Positions 23,340-35,930 of a stretch of DNA of 64,000 bases are shown one piece after another. Within the stretch, counting starts at the first letter, position 1, and every line of letters starts with the position of its first letter. The notes under the pieces were generated by a model. That model ran no database searches. It had not been told where the DNA came from and saw only the letters and a list, made by a program, of their open reading frames with translations. Source of the DNA: Siphonodentalium dalli. Lineage: Eukaryota; Mollusca; Scaphopoda; Gadilida; Siphonodentaliidae. The DNA lies in assembly GCA_032622095.1 (NCBI GenBank), contig CP136068.1:125621989-125685988 (forward strand). The letters run 5' to 3'. Position numbers and translations under genes: made by a program.

Positions 23340-24980
23340 AACTCCCCTCATGCATGATTTAAACCGTGCCACTTTGGTCATATTTAAACCATGTCTATTA
23401 GACTATTAGACACGCATTATATAATGGAGATGATTATATATAAGGTTGGTGGTAATAGGCAACTAAACAAATTATTATCATACTTATTACCCCCCCCCCC
23501 CCATCTCTCACACAAACGGCACAAATCACACGTTTATATTCCTCGTATCACTGAAAAGAATAATATATCAATTTGGTCGAAATATGTGCTAAAAATAGCC
23601 CCTCCCCTGACACCAACAACGTTACTTTAGAAAATTTTAACCCGCACCATTATCTTACTCGTAAAAAGTGACCCCTGTTAGATCGCCTTGGTGCCATCTC
23701 GATTGTACCTTTAAAGTTATATATAGAGCACAAACAGATATTCGCAAATATTTGATTAATTGTATCATCTGAGAAGAACGTGTATGAGTTTGATGGTAAT
23801 TAGCACTAAACATATTTTTATTAGTTTTTGGTGACCCTCCCGTCTCTATTTCGGACTCAAGCAACCCACTTTTGACATCATTAAACCACACACTTAGACT
23901 CGTTATAGAGATAAATATATATCAAATTTATGAAAATTGGCGAGTATACAAATTCGTATCAAATTTAGGGCCACCATTGCATATCTCTCACCCAAAAGGC
24001 ACCAATTTGGTGCATTTAAACCACACGATTAGATTATTCGTATCACGGAGAAGAATATGTATCAATCAGTTGGAAATCGGCGCTAAACATATTGTTTGAC
24101 AATGTGTGTGTCCCTCTCACCCTCTAGGCACCCCTGACTCGAATGGCCCCACTTTTGACATCTTTAAACCACACAATTAGACTCCTGATATCATGGAGAT
24201 TATTATTTGTAAGTTTGGTGCTAATCCGCGACTAAACAATTTTTTTATCAAATTTAGTGCCCATCCCATCCCACCCCATCTCTCACCAAAGCAGCCCAAC
24301 GTATGACGTCTTTAAAATCACACGATTATATTCCTCATATCATGGATAAGAATGTGTATCAATTTGGTGGAAATTGGCGCTAAAAATAGTGTGTATCAAT
24401 TTTGGTGCCCCTCTCCCTTTCAGTGCACCCCTGACTCAAATAACGCCACTTTTGACAGCTTTAAGCCACGCCATTAGACACCTCATACCATGGGGATGAA
24501 TTTGTATAACTTTCGTGGCAATCGGCGATTAACCCAATTCTTATCAGATTTAGTACCCACCCACCACCCCAATCTCCCATCCCAACGACACCAATTTGGC
24601 GTCTTTAAATCACACAATAAGATTCCTTGTATCATGCAGAAGATCTCAGAAGAAAGTGCATCAATTTGGTGGAATTCGGCGCTAAAATTATTTGTCATCA
24701 ATTTTGGTGCCCCTCTCCCCTTCCGGATATCCCTGAAGCGAACGGTGCGACTTTTGACATATTTAAACCACACCGTTAGATTCCTCATATAATGGGGATG
24801 ATTATATATAAGTTTGGTGTCAATCGGCGACAATTTTGTTTCTGCCCCTCCCCTTTTCTGCCCCTGACAACAACGGCGTCACTTTAGAAAATTCTAACCC
24901 CCGCCATTATCTTTCTCGTAAAAAGTTACCCCGAGTAGACCCCTTTTGTGCCATCTAGGTGGTCCCCTGTGAATTTCTAT
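23340..24980 (+). repeat. ~150 bp satellite arranged as ~300 bp dimers
   Basis: Each monomer runs: TTTAAACCACAC, TTAGATTCCTCATATCATGG, an 'atcaatttggtggaaat.ggcgctaaa' box, 'atcaatttggtgcccctc', a C-rich tract with 'tctcacccaaacggcacc' or 'ccctgactcgaacgg'. Alternate monomers resemble each other more, giving a dimeric period near 300 bp (starts about 23,370, 23,872, 24,160, 24,458, 24,756). Isolated monomers recur in both arms of the inverted duplication (25,500-25,760; 32,840-33,000; 34,650-34,800). Confidence 0.8.
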
Positions 24981-25910
24981 AGAACACAGACAGACAGACA
25001 TTCGCAAATATAGATATAGATAAGCATGGTGGCCATTATACGAACCAGAACCGGCTCTTTGTTTCAAGTATCTGTAATGTTCATAAACATGTTCATTGGC
25101 GTGCGATTACCATGACTCTCTCGTATTGGATAATGTGATTGCTTATCAAAGCAAAACTGCACAATGAAAACATATTATTTCACGAACGTTACCTGTCCGA
25201 TGCATCAAGTATCAATTTGAGTGTCCTCTTTCCACAGGAAATTTATTCGACACCATGCATGATTGCATACTCTGTCACCATGTCAATGATCGATTTAATA
25301 TCATATACAAAATGCGTATATATAGCAATCACAATACTCTCTCTTTCTTGATCAGAAATCAAAAAGAAAACACACCCAGATATGGAACAATTAGTTATTA
25401 TTGCCAATGTCAACTTATACTTTTTTTCTGAAGTGCTGCCAATTATAATATCTCACAAAATACCTTTGATTTGACCTTGAAATGTTCATCTGAATAATTG
25501 GCTCCCTAGCTTCGTGGAATATTGTCGCAGATTTCCACCAAACTTATGTGTTGCTTAAAGATACACACTATTTGCGTCGATAGAGTGAGGTGGGGTTGGG
25601 TGAGGGCCCACCAACATTGATACAAACACTTATCTGGATTTCCTGCGAACTTATCTAACGACATATGCTCGATATAAGAGACATAATGGTGTAGTTTATA
25701 TTTAAAGAGGCGCAATTCGTTCGTGACAGGGGAGTAGGGGAAGGAGCCCCACAATTAATGAAATGTTGGTTTAAATTTCCCAAATTGGTGGGGTCTAAGT
25801 CAGAAATGCGATGCCCATTGCCTGCCGAGAATAATATGCAGATCATATGACAACTATAATTGGATATATTTGGGATATTGTATAATAAGATTTTGACAAG
25901 CTGTTGAGTC

Positions 25911-26325
25911 AGTTAATATACAAAACACAAAATCAATTTGCATTACTCAACCAGTTCCAAACAGCATGAATTGATCTAGAAGATATTTGTGAACAAATGT
26001 CATATTTTCAACTTCCGGCGGCCATCTTGGATGGTGAGTTTTAATTTTGGCCCAAAACGTGTCATTATGTCTTAGCTTCACGAAAATATATACATTTGTG
26101 TACTTTTAATTGATTTTCCCGCTATAATTTGTATAAAACTGACTTAGGGTCTGGTCTGAAAAAACGGCGGCCATGATGGACGCCATCTTGTCTGGAGTCT
26201 AAAAGGCCACTTTTTTTCTTGTTAGCATTGCTTAAAAGTTGAAGGACATAATAAGGAACAAAATGAGAGGGGTGAAGTTAAGTCCCAGGGGGGTGCAATG
26301 GTACCCCATTAGCTCCCGGACTAAT
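25911..26325. other. Left-arm-only insertion carrying a CAAAATGGCCGCCAT-type repeat
   Basis: Interrupts inverted-arm homology. Its end (26,160-26,231) carries GGCGGCCATGATGGACGCC then 'atcttgtctggagtctaaaaggccac', a sequence also at 59,305-59,402 and 62,528-62,638. No ORF. Confidence 0.6.
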
Positions 26326-26981
26326 TATGATGATCATGCTTTCGAGGTCTTGGAAATATGTCTGCACATGGTTGATTAGCTCAAGACGTGGTGTGTGGTA
26401 AGCGCTACATTTTAAAGGAAGTATTTTTCGTCTTCTATAGCGCCATGGGAACAAAATCTAGATAATCGATGTTCCAATGTCGTCGGCGGTTGTTTGTGGT
26501 GTTCTTTTTAATAGCCAACTTATGATTAATTATTCGCAGTCTAGTAGAATTATTCTATTTTCTATTGATGTTGTGTGTGATATAATTATTTATTACATGA
26601 TCCTACCATTATTCCATTCAATAAACCCATTCTATAAATTGTGATATTAAACGTTCGTTTAATAACAGGAAATAGTGCCAGGTGACCTTTGACTTCCGGT
26701 TTGTCGTCTGTTACATTGCGCACTCTATGTCTCAAAATACTATGGCTTCCATCATTTTTCCGACAAAACTCTTAACGAATGAAGAGTTTGAAAAGTTATT
26801 TCATTAAATGTACGCCATTAAATGCGCGAAAGAGTCTTTATTTATCTGGGACTATATCTTTACGTGGACAAACAACGCATAGTTACGTGGGACGTCATCG
26901 CTGATCTTATAGAAGCCGTCGCGTCCTATTTGTCGATTTAAGTATATTTTGTCGAGGTTTTGGATCATGCAATAAATAGAA

Positions 26982-27124
26982 TCTACAACTCGTCCCTAGT
27001 TTATAGCGGAATTTACAAAACTCGTCCGGTAAATTAGGTCTCGACCTCGCCAAAGGCTCGGTCCAGACCTAATTTACTGGACTCGTTTTATAAATTCCGT
27101 TATAAACTGGGGACTCGTTGTAGA
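26982..27124. repeat. Foldback element (~143 bp)
   Basis: The left half TCTACAACTCGTCCCTAGTT…GGTCTCGACC is mirrored by …GGTCCAGACCTAATTTACTGGACTCG…GTTGTAGA, giving an imperfect ~65 bp stem around CTCGCCAAAGGCTC. The direction of the small CTCGT/ACTCGT modules is partly preserved. No ORF. 27,125-27,722 has no recognised feature except T-rich tracts. Confidence 0.75.
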
Positions 27125-27722
27125 TACTCTATATGTTTTATCCAGTCCGATTCAGGTGTAGGTGTCAGGGCGCCATAAAGGTTAGATATATGGCCCAATC
27201 TTTGACGTTGACAAATAATTCAACCAAATTCGTATGTATATTAAAATTGTGTTATCTGATAAAAATAGATGTTAAACAAATATAGGTTCATTGTTAATGC
27301 GAGCAAGGCCAGGCAACCGTGCATGTACATGTAACATATAAATTTGCATACACGATTATGTGCTGGTTGCTTGCATACAGCTTATCATTAAAAATAATAT
27401 GCTGATTCGTGCATATATTGATCACACATTGTGCAGCACGCTTAATGCAGGAACTCATACCAGCTCATATTACCTTCCAATGTAAAGGTCATCAGAGAAG
27501 CAAAAACCGATATAATATAACAATAAATTAGACTATTTGTGTCATTGTACCCCATTCACAGGTGGATTTCAAATATTACTTCTGAATCCAATCTTTGAGG
27601 ATAACAGTTAGTTCGTCTGTAAAATAATTCTGGCAAAGATACAAGGTTTTTTTTTTGGTTTTTTTTTATCAAAAATAATCAGATATTCAAAACCATTCAT
27701 TTTTAAGTTGTAAGAAGATTCC

Positions 27723-27944
27723 AAGTGTTCTATATGCATACGTTTTTGAAAATTCCATCTTATATTGTTCTAAGTGACACATAAAACAGTTTAGCCCTGA
27801 AGTTGACAGAAATCCAAAATGCTACAAAAGACTAAGTGTTCTATATGCATACGTTTTTGAAAATTCCATCTTATATTGTTCTAAGTGACACATAAAACAG
27901 TTTAGCCCTGAAGTTGACAGAAATCCAAAATGCTACAAAAGACT
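27723..27944. repeat. Perfect tandem duplication, 111 bp unit
   Basis: AAGTGTTCTATATGCATACG… through CTACAAAAGACT occurs twice back to back (27,723-27,833; 27,834-27,944) with no visible difference, so the duplication is very recent. Confidence 0.9.
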
Positions 27945-27952
27945 CTCAATAC

Positions 27953-28046
27953 TACGGCAGCGTAGAACCGCCACCTCCTCTTTTGTTACTAACTTGTTTA
28001 AACAAGTTAGTAACAAAAGAGGAGGTGGCGGTTCTACGCTGCCGTA
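27953..28046. mobile_element. Perfect 94 bp palindrome with 6 bp target duplication
   Basis: 47 bp arms starting TACGGCAGCGTAGAACCGCC meet at TTT/AAA with no spacer and no mismatch. CAATAC lies immediately before (27,947-27,952) and after (28,047-28,052). This is the structure expected of an inserted element consisting only of its two inverted termini. Confidence 0.85.
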
Positions 28047-28118
28047 CAATACCCAGTGTTGTTCTACATTGTTCCAAGTGCACATATTTCCACATCACAT
28101 TCATATTATCTTCTATCT

Positions 28119-29230
28119 TCTATACTATATATTTTGAGACTTCGTATATATGTGTGTATGTGTGTGTGTGTGTGTGTGTACTTCATAGAATCCAAAACGC
28201 GTGTACAGATTGAGCTCAAACTTCCTATGTAAGTGTCAAATCCCACCGACACGACCGTGGTCGCGGTTTAGAAAAGCTCAGAGCACCCGTTCTCCAATCT
28301 CAAATCACCGCAAAGGCACGGCGTGGGTTAATCAAGTCATTATTTAATGAGCGTTTGTTTTTGACGCATCTCTATAAAGAGCGTCTGTTTGCCATTCAAC
28401 GTTATTTGCATCTGCAGAGAGATATACGGAACATACATTAAATTTAAAAAACATTTGTTTCTGACCAACCCTGCGAGCACGGATGGCGCGCTTTGTTTTT
28501 ACAGTATATAGTTATATACCGAAATCATCCCAGATAATCACGAATATACCCTTATAAAGCTACTGGAATCTGCCAATCTACGGGAAATTCCAGGGAATGC
28601 CGATTGAGCTCAAACCTGCTACCCACGGGAAGTGTCATATATATGAGTGTGTCCTTTATAGACTCGAACCGATTGAGCTCAAACTTGCTAAATAAGAAAA
28701 TAGCCCCCAAGCCGTAAATATCAACAACAACGATATTACTAAATACACGTTTTCGGCAATGTGAGAGTTTTCGGGGAGCCGTGATGCCAACAACAACGAC
28801 CCGAAGCCCTGAATGCCAACAACAGATTCAATGCAATGTTATCTATTATGCAGAGATATTTCACGACATTACGACGGGTACGGCAGACTCAAAATATTAT
28901 GCAGACAGATTTCCCGACGGGAAGCGTTTGTTTTAAATTCAATGCAATGTTATCGTAGAGAGATTTCACGAAACAAAGAATGCGTTGTCTGTCGTTCCTA
29001 GGAAGGGGGGATTTCTACGGGTAAATTTTTCCGCCAGAAACAAAAAAAATTATTAAAACAATTCACAATTTAATTAAAACAATTTAAAATTAAAAAAAAT
29101 TAACAATAAAAAAACAATTCAGAAACAAAATATATTAAATTTAAAAAACATTAAATTCATATTCAAAAATGTCATGTTTCGGAAACAAAGCCATGGTACG
29201 AATGCCGCCAGTGGCGGGCTAACCTGCTAG
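28119..29230 (+). mobile_element. Non-autonomous Helitron, tandem copy 1
   Basis: Starts TCTATACTATATATTTTGAG, a typical Helitron 5' end, and ends in a GC-rich hairpin (CCGCCAGTGGCGG) nine bases before terminal CTAG. Includes a TG microsatellite and three GATTGAGCTCAAAC boxes. A 62-codon ORF (28,813-29,001) is probably chance. Nearly identical to copy 2. Confidence 0.7.
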
Positions 29231-30334
29231 TACTATATATTTTGAGACTTCGTATATATGTGTGTATGTGTGTGTGTGTGTGTACTTCATAGAATCCAAA
29301 ACGCGTGTACAGATTGAGCTCAAACTTCCTATGTAAGTGTCAAATCCCACCGACACGACCGTGGTCGCGGTTTAGAAAAGCTCAGAGCACCCGTTCTCCA
29401 ATCTCAAATCACCGCAAAGGCACGGCGTGGGTTAATCAAGTCATTATTTAATGAGCGTTTGTTTTTGACGCATCTCTATAAAGAGCGTCTGTTTGCCATT
29501 CAACGTTATTTGCATCTGCAGAGAGATATACGGAACATACATTAAATTTAAAAAACATTTGTTTCTGACCAACCCTGCGAGCACGGATGGCGCGCTTTGT
29601 TTTTACAGTATATAGTTATATACCGAAATCATCCCAGATAATCACGAATATACCCTTATAAAGCTACTGGAATCTGCCAATCTACGGGAAATTCCAGGGA
29701 ATGCCGATTGAGCTCAAACCTGCTACCCACGGGAAGTGTCATATATATGAGTGTGTCCTTTATAGACTCGAACCGATTGAGCTCAAACTTGCTAAATAAG
29801 AAAATAGCCCCCAAGCCGTAAATATCAACAACAACGATATTACTAAATACACGTTTTCGGCAATGTGAGAGTTTTCGGGGAGCCGTGATGCCAACAACAA
29901 CGACCCGAAGCCCTGAATGCCAACAACAGATTCAATGCAATGTTATCTATTATGCAGAGATATTTCACGACATTACGACGGGTACGGCAGACTCAAAATA
30001 TTATGCAGACAGATTTCCCGACGGGAAGCGTTTGTTTTAAATTCAATGCAATGTTATCGTAGAGAGATTTCACGAAACAAAGAATGCGTTGTCTGTCGTT
30101 CCTAGGAAGGGGGGATTTCTACGGGTAAATTTTTCCGCCAGAAACAAAAAAAATTATTAAAACAATTCACAATTTAATTAAAACAATTTAAAATTAAAAA
30201 AAATTAACAATAAAAAAACAATTCAGAAACAAAATATATTAAATTTAAAAAACATTAAATTCATATTCAAAAATGTCATGTTTCGGAAACAAAGCCATGG
30301 TACGAATGCCGCCAGTGGCGGGCTAACCTGCTAG
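29231..30334 (+). mobile_element. Non-autonomous Helitron, tandem copy 2
   Basis: Follows copy 1 with no spacer: CTAG is joined directly to TACTATATATT, four bases short of the full 5' end. Otherwise it matches copy 1 except for TG-repeat length. Confidence 0.7.
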
Positions 30335-31465
30335 TCTATACTATATATTTTGAGACTTCGTATATATGTGTGTGTGTGTGTGTACTTCATAGAATCCAAA
30401 ACGCGTGTAAAGATTGAGCTCAAACTTCCTATGTAAGTGTCAAATCCCACCGACACGACCGTGGTCGCGGTTTAGCGAAGCTCAGAGCACCCGTTCTCCA
30501 ATCTCAAATCACCGCAAAGGCACGGCGTGGGTTAATCAAGTGATTATTTAATGAGCGTTTGTTTTTGACGCATCTCTATAAAGAGCGTCTGTTTCCCATT
30601 CAACGTTATTTGCATCTGCAGAGAGATATACGGAACATACATTAAATTTAAAAAACATTTGTTTCTGACCAACCCTGCGAGCACGGATGGCGCGCTTGTT
30701 TTTACAGTATATAGTTATATACCGAAATCATCCCAGATAATCACGAATATAGCATCAGATTTCTCCCCAGATATACCGTTATAAAGCTACTGGAATCTGC
30801 CAATCTACGGGAAATTGCAGGGAATGCCGATTGAGCTCAAACTTGCTACCCACGGGAAGTGTCATATATATGAGTGTGTCCTTTATAGACTCGAACCGAT
30901 TGAGCTCAAACTTGCTAAATAAGAAAATAGCCCCCAAGCCGTAAATATCAACAACAACGATATTACTAAATACACGTTTTCGGCAATGTGAGAGTTTTCG
31001 GGGAGCCGTGATGCCAACAACAACGACCCGAAGCCCTGAATGCCAACAACAGATTCAATGCAATGTTATCTATTATGCAGAGAGATTTCACGACATTACG
31101 ACGGGTACGGCAGACTCAAAATATTAAAATATTATGCAGACAGATTTCCCGACGGGAAGCGTTTGTTTTAAATTCAATGCAATGTTATCGTAGAGAGATT
31201 TCACGAAACAAAGAATGCGTTGTCTGTCGTTCCTAGGAAGGGGGGATTTCTACGGGTAAATTTTTCCGCCAGAAACAAAAAAATTAATTAAAACAATTTA
31301 CAATTTAATTAAAACAATTTAAAATAAAAAAAAATTAACAATAAAAAAACAATTCAGAAACAAAATATATTAAATTTAAAAAACATTAAATTCATATTCA
31401 AAAATGTCATGTTTCTGAAACAAAGCCATGGGACGAATGCCGCCAGTGGCGGGCTAACCTGCTAG
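30335..31465 (+). mobile_element. Non-autonomous Helitron, tandem copy 3
   Basis: The junction reads CTAG then TCTATACTATATATT, a precise tail-to-head join. Compared with copies 1 and 2 it has about 20 bp extra near 30,752, an 8 bp duplication near 31,120 and scattered substitutions. The array ends CTAG followed by T, fitting the A/T insertion preference; a base A occurs at 28,115 upstream of the array. Confidence 0.7.
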
Positions 31466-31782
31466 TGTTATATAAAGGAAAAGCGTCACTATATCATCGA
31501 TATGGCGTGGTTTGAGTAAAAGGGTACGCATTTCACTACATGTTATAATGTCTGCTTTCCCCTATTCCTAAAATGAATAATAAACTGACCCACCGTCAAC
31601 ATCTCTAATAAATTTCCTTTTTACCATTTTATTTTCGCTGCATCAACAATCGTATTGTGCTGTCATGATCAAATACGGGAATAGCTGAGAATGAGTATCG
31701 GAAGAGGTGTTTTGTATTTCAAAATGCGAGCACGTGGTTCTCCGACACTGGCATACTGCAGAGGAAATGATGGCGGCAAAAG

Positions 31783-31960
31783 CATTAAAGATACAGATGG
31801 GTATTGCTGTTAAAATAGCCACATAATTATGGTAAAACGGCTATACACATAAAGAATATTAAAACATGGACACATTTTGTTCTTATACAAATAATAGATG
31901 TCGCATCAATAGCCTGTTATTCCCAAGATCGTCGGATTGTTAGTAAACGAAAGCCATGTT
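31783..31960 (-). mobile_element. TTAA-flanked MITE, degraded fragment
   Basis: TTAAAGATACAGATGGGTAT and the following 170 bp align with the reversed 3' part of the 34,981 family. It is cut off by the hairpin-ended element at about 31,968. 31,466-31,782 shows nothing recognisable. Confidence 0.5.
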
Positions 31961-31967
31961 ATGATAA

Positions 31968-32490
31968 TATATTTACATACTAAGTGTGATTATCACTAAA
32001 TCCAGCATTTCGATTGGTCGGCGCCCATGTGACTAGTTTCAGTTATTTCTCGGTGAACGCGCAACAGCTCATAACTGCAACCCCATAATTACATCGAGAC
32101 GACATCGATACCGGAAAGAAAAACGCGTAATGTTTTGGGCGCATTTGGACTCGCGCAGGATTGACTTAAATTAAATCCCCAGGTTTCAATATCAAGAAAT
32201 TGTTCCTGTTAACTTTTGCCAAGGGTGCTATGGGTTATTTTGGGCTGGTTTTGTCACGATACACTTTTCGATTTAAATACATTTACAAAAGTGGCTTTTT
32301 CGCTAAATGTATATAAATATAAGGATTAACTGTCATGTGGACTGTTCTTATGGAGATGTAACCGTGAGGTAAGTGGTCATAACTTGTATGTAAAACCCTT
32401 CGGTTTTTTACACAAGTTATGACCACTTACCTCACGGTTACATCTCCATAAAAACAGTCCACATGACAGTTAATCCTTATATACAGTACG
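31968..32490 (+). mobile_element. ~0.5 kb element ending in a long hairpin, copy 1
   Basis: Matches 48,097-48,617 over its full length. The first ~340 bp is ordinary sequence (starts ATTTACATACTAAGTGT; contains GGTCGGCGCCCA). The last ~165 bp (32,316-32,484) is a hairpin with ~78 bp nearly perfect arms (AAGGATTAACTGTCATGTGG…) around a CCCTTCGGTT loop. One-sided hairpin architecture; class unknown. Confidence 0.75.
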
Positions 32491-34980
32491 TTAAGAGTGT
32501 GCAGTACTAAGCATGCTTGATGTTATTCATCGTTCATCGTGTATATTTCGGTCTGATGACGCTATAGAATACGCAAAATACTTCCTTTAAAATGTAGCAC
32601 TTACCACACAACACATCTTCAGCTAATCAACCATGTGCAGACATACTCCAAGACTTCGAAAGCATGATCCTAATTGAACAGCTTGTCAAAACCTTATCCA
32701 ATAATTTTCCAAATATATGCAATTATAGTTGTCATATGATCTGCATATTATTCTCGGCAGGCAATGAGCATCGCATTTCTGACTTAGACCCCACCAATTT
32801 GGGAAATTTAAACCAACATGTTATTAATTGTGGGGCTCCTTCCCCTACTCCCCAGTCATGACCCGAATGGTGTCTCTTTAAATTGAAACAACATCGTTAT
32901 GTTTCTCATATCACGGAAACGTCGTTATATAAGTTCGCAGGGAAAAATGTTTGTATCAATGTTGGTGCCCTCTCACCAACCTCACCATATCGACGCCAAT
33001 GTTGTGTATCTGTATGAAACTCTTATATATTTGGTGGAAATAGGCGCACAAATTCCACAAAGCTAGGCAGTCAATTATACACATGAATCTTTCAAGGTCA
33101 AACCAACGGTATTTTGTGTGAGATGTTGTAATTGGCAACATTTTAGGTACTAATTCAGAATAAGTATAATTTGACCGTGGCAACTTTAACTAATTGTTCC
33201 ATATCTGGGTGCTTTCGCTATTTGATTTCTGATCAATTTAGAGAGAGTTTTATGATTATTATATATACGTTCTTCGCATATGATATTAAATCGACCTTTG
33301 GCATCGTGACACAGTATGTAAGCATACATGGTGTAGAATCGATTTCTTGTGGCAAGAAACCACTGAAATTGATACTTAGCTCCTGAGACAGCTAACGTTC
33401 ATGAATTAACTGTTTTTCATTGTGCAGTTTCGCTTGGACAAGCAATCACATTTATCCAATACGACACGGTCACGGTAATCGCACGCCAATGAACATGTTA
33501 TGAACATTACAGCTACTTGAAACAAAGGGCAGGCCTGATTCGCATAATGGCCACCATGCTTCTATCTGATATTATATGCATTCTCCATATATATGCCTCA
33601 TACATCGCAAGCTTGTATTTCACACTTAAGATTGTCTTTTATTTTAGGTAGAACCACATGTTGATTGGACTTCTAAGTGTGCATGGCATTCATGGAGAAT
33701 CAGTCTCACGATCAAATTATTGATTCTAGTGTACTAGTCATCATAATTATAAACCTTTGGAAGTGGCAACCAAACAAAACTCCTCCGAGCATATATATAC
33801 ATATTAGCTTTCCACCAAATCCGTTGTACATTAATGTTTTAATTGGATTATATAACATTGGAACGTACATACATGAATGCCCATGCAGTGCAATATTCGA
33901 CAACAATGTGAGAGTTTGTTAGTTGTTAGTCCTGGTTCAGACGTTAGAACGATGAACCAATTAGTGCGTAAAAGTGTTCAATATTAGCCAGTTTATTTGC
34001 AAAAGACGTAAAGGTACATCATTCTCGAAATTTTAATTGCCATTGTGTTCTGAAAATTCCAAGGCTTAATGTTCTAGTTTATTCCAGACAAAGCAATTAT
34101 TCAAGTAGACCTTGGGCGCTTCGATAGGCACTAATATATTTTCTATTGAAAATTACTTTCAATAGAACTTTGTTTGATAATCCAAACGCTACTCTTGGAC
34201 CCTCTCCAATCATGGTCTCTGGCGGAAATCCAACGACAACAAAATGGCACCAGTCTCATGAGTGATATACAACATCCCAAAACAACAGGTTTGTCTAAGG
34301 ATAGTAAACGCCCTTTGTGCCTGTCGTGTTGAGTACTTCATTCAACGTTTTACAATTAAACGTCAAAAGTCCTCTTCCTGCTGGATCGGTGAAAAGCGAC
34401 ACTTGTCACTCGATGCAGGTGATTATGGATATGAGGCGACGAGGCTGAAGCTGCCTCTAGTCTTATCTTTATGGCTACCATACAGAAACAGACAATACGT
34501 TTACGGACTCTTCTCAGGCGCGCATATATTACTGCATGTTGTTGGTGATAAATATCAGAACTAAAGTCTGCAAGAAACAGGATGATATATTTGGACTACA
34601 GGTAGATCAATGGCAGGCACAAATATATTTCAATTATTTTTGTTCAACTTATGTACCCCTCCCTTTCCCCCATCCCTGACTCGAACGGCACCAATTTGGC
34701 GTCTAGTTAAAACTACCCCATTATAAGCATTGTATAGCATGATGATTATTATTTACAAATTTGTCTGAAATCAGTGACAGAAATGGTCGTTATTTGTGGT
34801 GCTTGTCAGTACAGACCTACATCCATACATACATACATACATGCGCATACTCTGCATATAAACCAAATAACATGTATCACTGGACCGGGCATATGAATGA
34901 ACCCACTTGCAGGACATGTTATTTCGATATATACAAACAAATGCATACAACTGTGCAGTATATTATGTTGTACATTAATT

Positions 34981-35482
34981 TTAAAGGCACGTGAGGCCTT
35001 AGTTGTCGAAAATATTCATATTTGTTCCAATCACCGTAAACAGAAAAAAACATTAAAACGCATACAGTTTCGTTCATATATACCATGACCATCGCGTAAA
35101 CAGCATGTTATCATAAAGATTTACTATATTTTACCTAAGCAAGAGCCTGATTGTGTTACAGAAGACAACACAATGCTGCTGGCTATTCACACAAATGGCA
35201 TAAACGCTCTTTATTAGTTCCATATCAGGAATTCACCAACAAAGAACGCTCTTTATGTTTACCATCATAATATAAACAAACACCAGAAAAGTTACTTTTT
35301 ATGCTTTTGTTTACATAACAATGGTCAAACATTTGACAATAACATACTGTTTATGCGATATTTCTTATTTGTATACGGACAAAGTCTGTCTACATTTTGA
35401 TGTGCTTTCTGTTTGTGGCAGTTTTTGACGGGTGGAAAAATTTTCGCAGGATACCCACCGCCAAGGCCAACCGTACCTTTAA
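34981..35482 (+). mobile_element. TTAA-flanked MITE, full copy in right arm
   Basis: Runs TTAAAGGCACGTGAGGCCTT to GGCCAACCGTACCTTTAA, 502 bp with both TTAA sites. The corresponding place in the left arm (about 20,010-20,050) is continuous without the element, an empty site, so this copy inserted after the duplication. Confidence 0.85.
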
Positions 35483-35742
35483 GCATACATACACAATGTA
35501 TACTTACACAGCTTGTATGTATCAGGTTGTTGTTGGGTTTTATATTTGAACACATAGAATGTAGTCACATGCAGAGAAGTATATTGATTTCGGGTAGCAG
35601 AACAAGCCAATGTCATAATCGTTTGTCGGTTGGTAAGTTGCTAGGAGTTGGGGTATATATATGTTGCATTATTAAGCACCCATCATCATGAATGATGGAC
35701 ATAACTACATGTAGTATCCAGACGCTGTCAGTTGAAGTGTTG

Positions 35743-35930
35743 GAGGAAAGACCACACACTGCATGCATAAACTACCAATCCAGACCAGTAACTAACACAC
35801 TCATATACAATCCAAACTACTTGTCCCGCGTAAATGCAAGGACGAGTTCCCGGATCGACAGTGATGACAAACTTATGACGGATTAACGAGCGATGCATTT
35901 TACTGACTTAGCTACTGGGGCTCCAGGTCG
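35743..35930 (-). mobile_element. tRNA-headed SINE fragment, mirror copy
   Basis: Minus-strand copy of 13,540-13,725, with the same A-box-like and B-box-like stretches (TAGCTAAGTCAGTAAAATGC; CTGTCGATCCGG). Confidence 0.5.

Larger units (their letters stand above)
10610..26450. repeat. Left arm of large inverted duplication
   Basis: Blocks matching the right arm in reverse complement (by eye): 10,610-11,300 with part of 38,500-38,960 (LINE); 11,300-13,725 with 35,743-38,235; 19,771-21,030 with 33,800-35,730; 22,350-22,400 with 33,570-33,620; 25,010-25,910 with 32,690-33,560; 26,325-26,450 with 32,570-32,690. Left-only material: 13,726-19,770, 21,030-22,350, 22,400-25,010 and 25,911-26,325. 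The many substitutions and indels show the duplication is old. Confidence 0.85.

Noticed and set aside
28813-30105. Two identical 62-codon ORFs
   Set aside because: They exist because the Helitron units are duplicated; the third unit breaks the frame. No protein motif.
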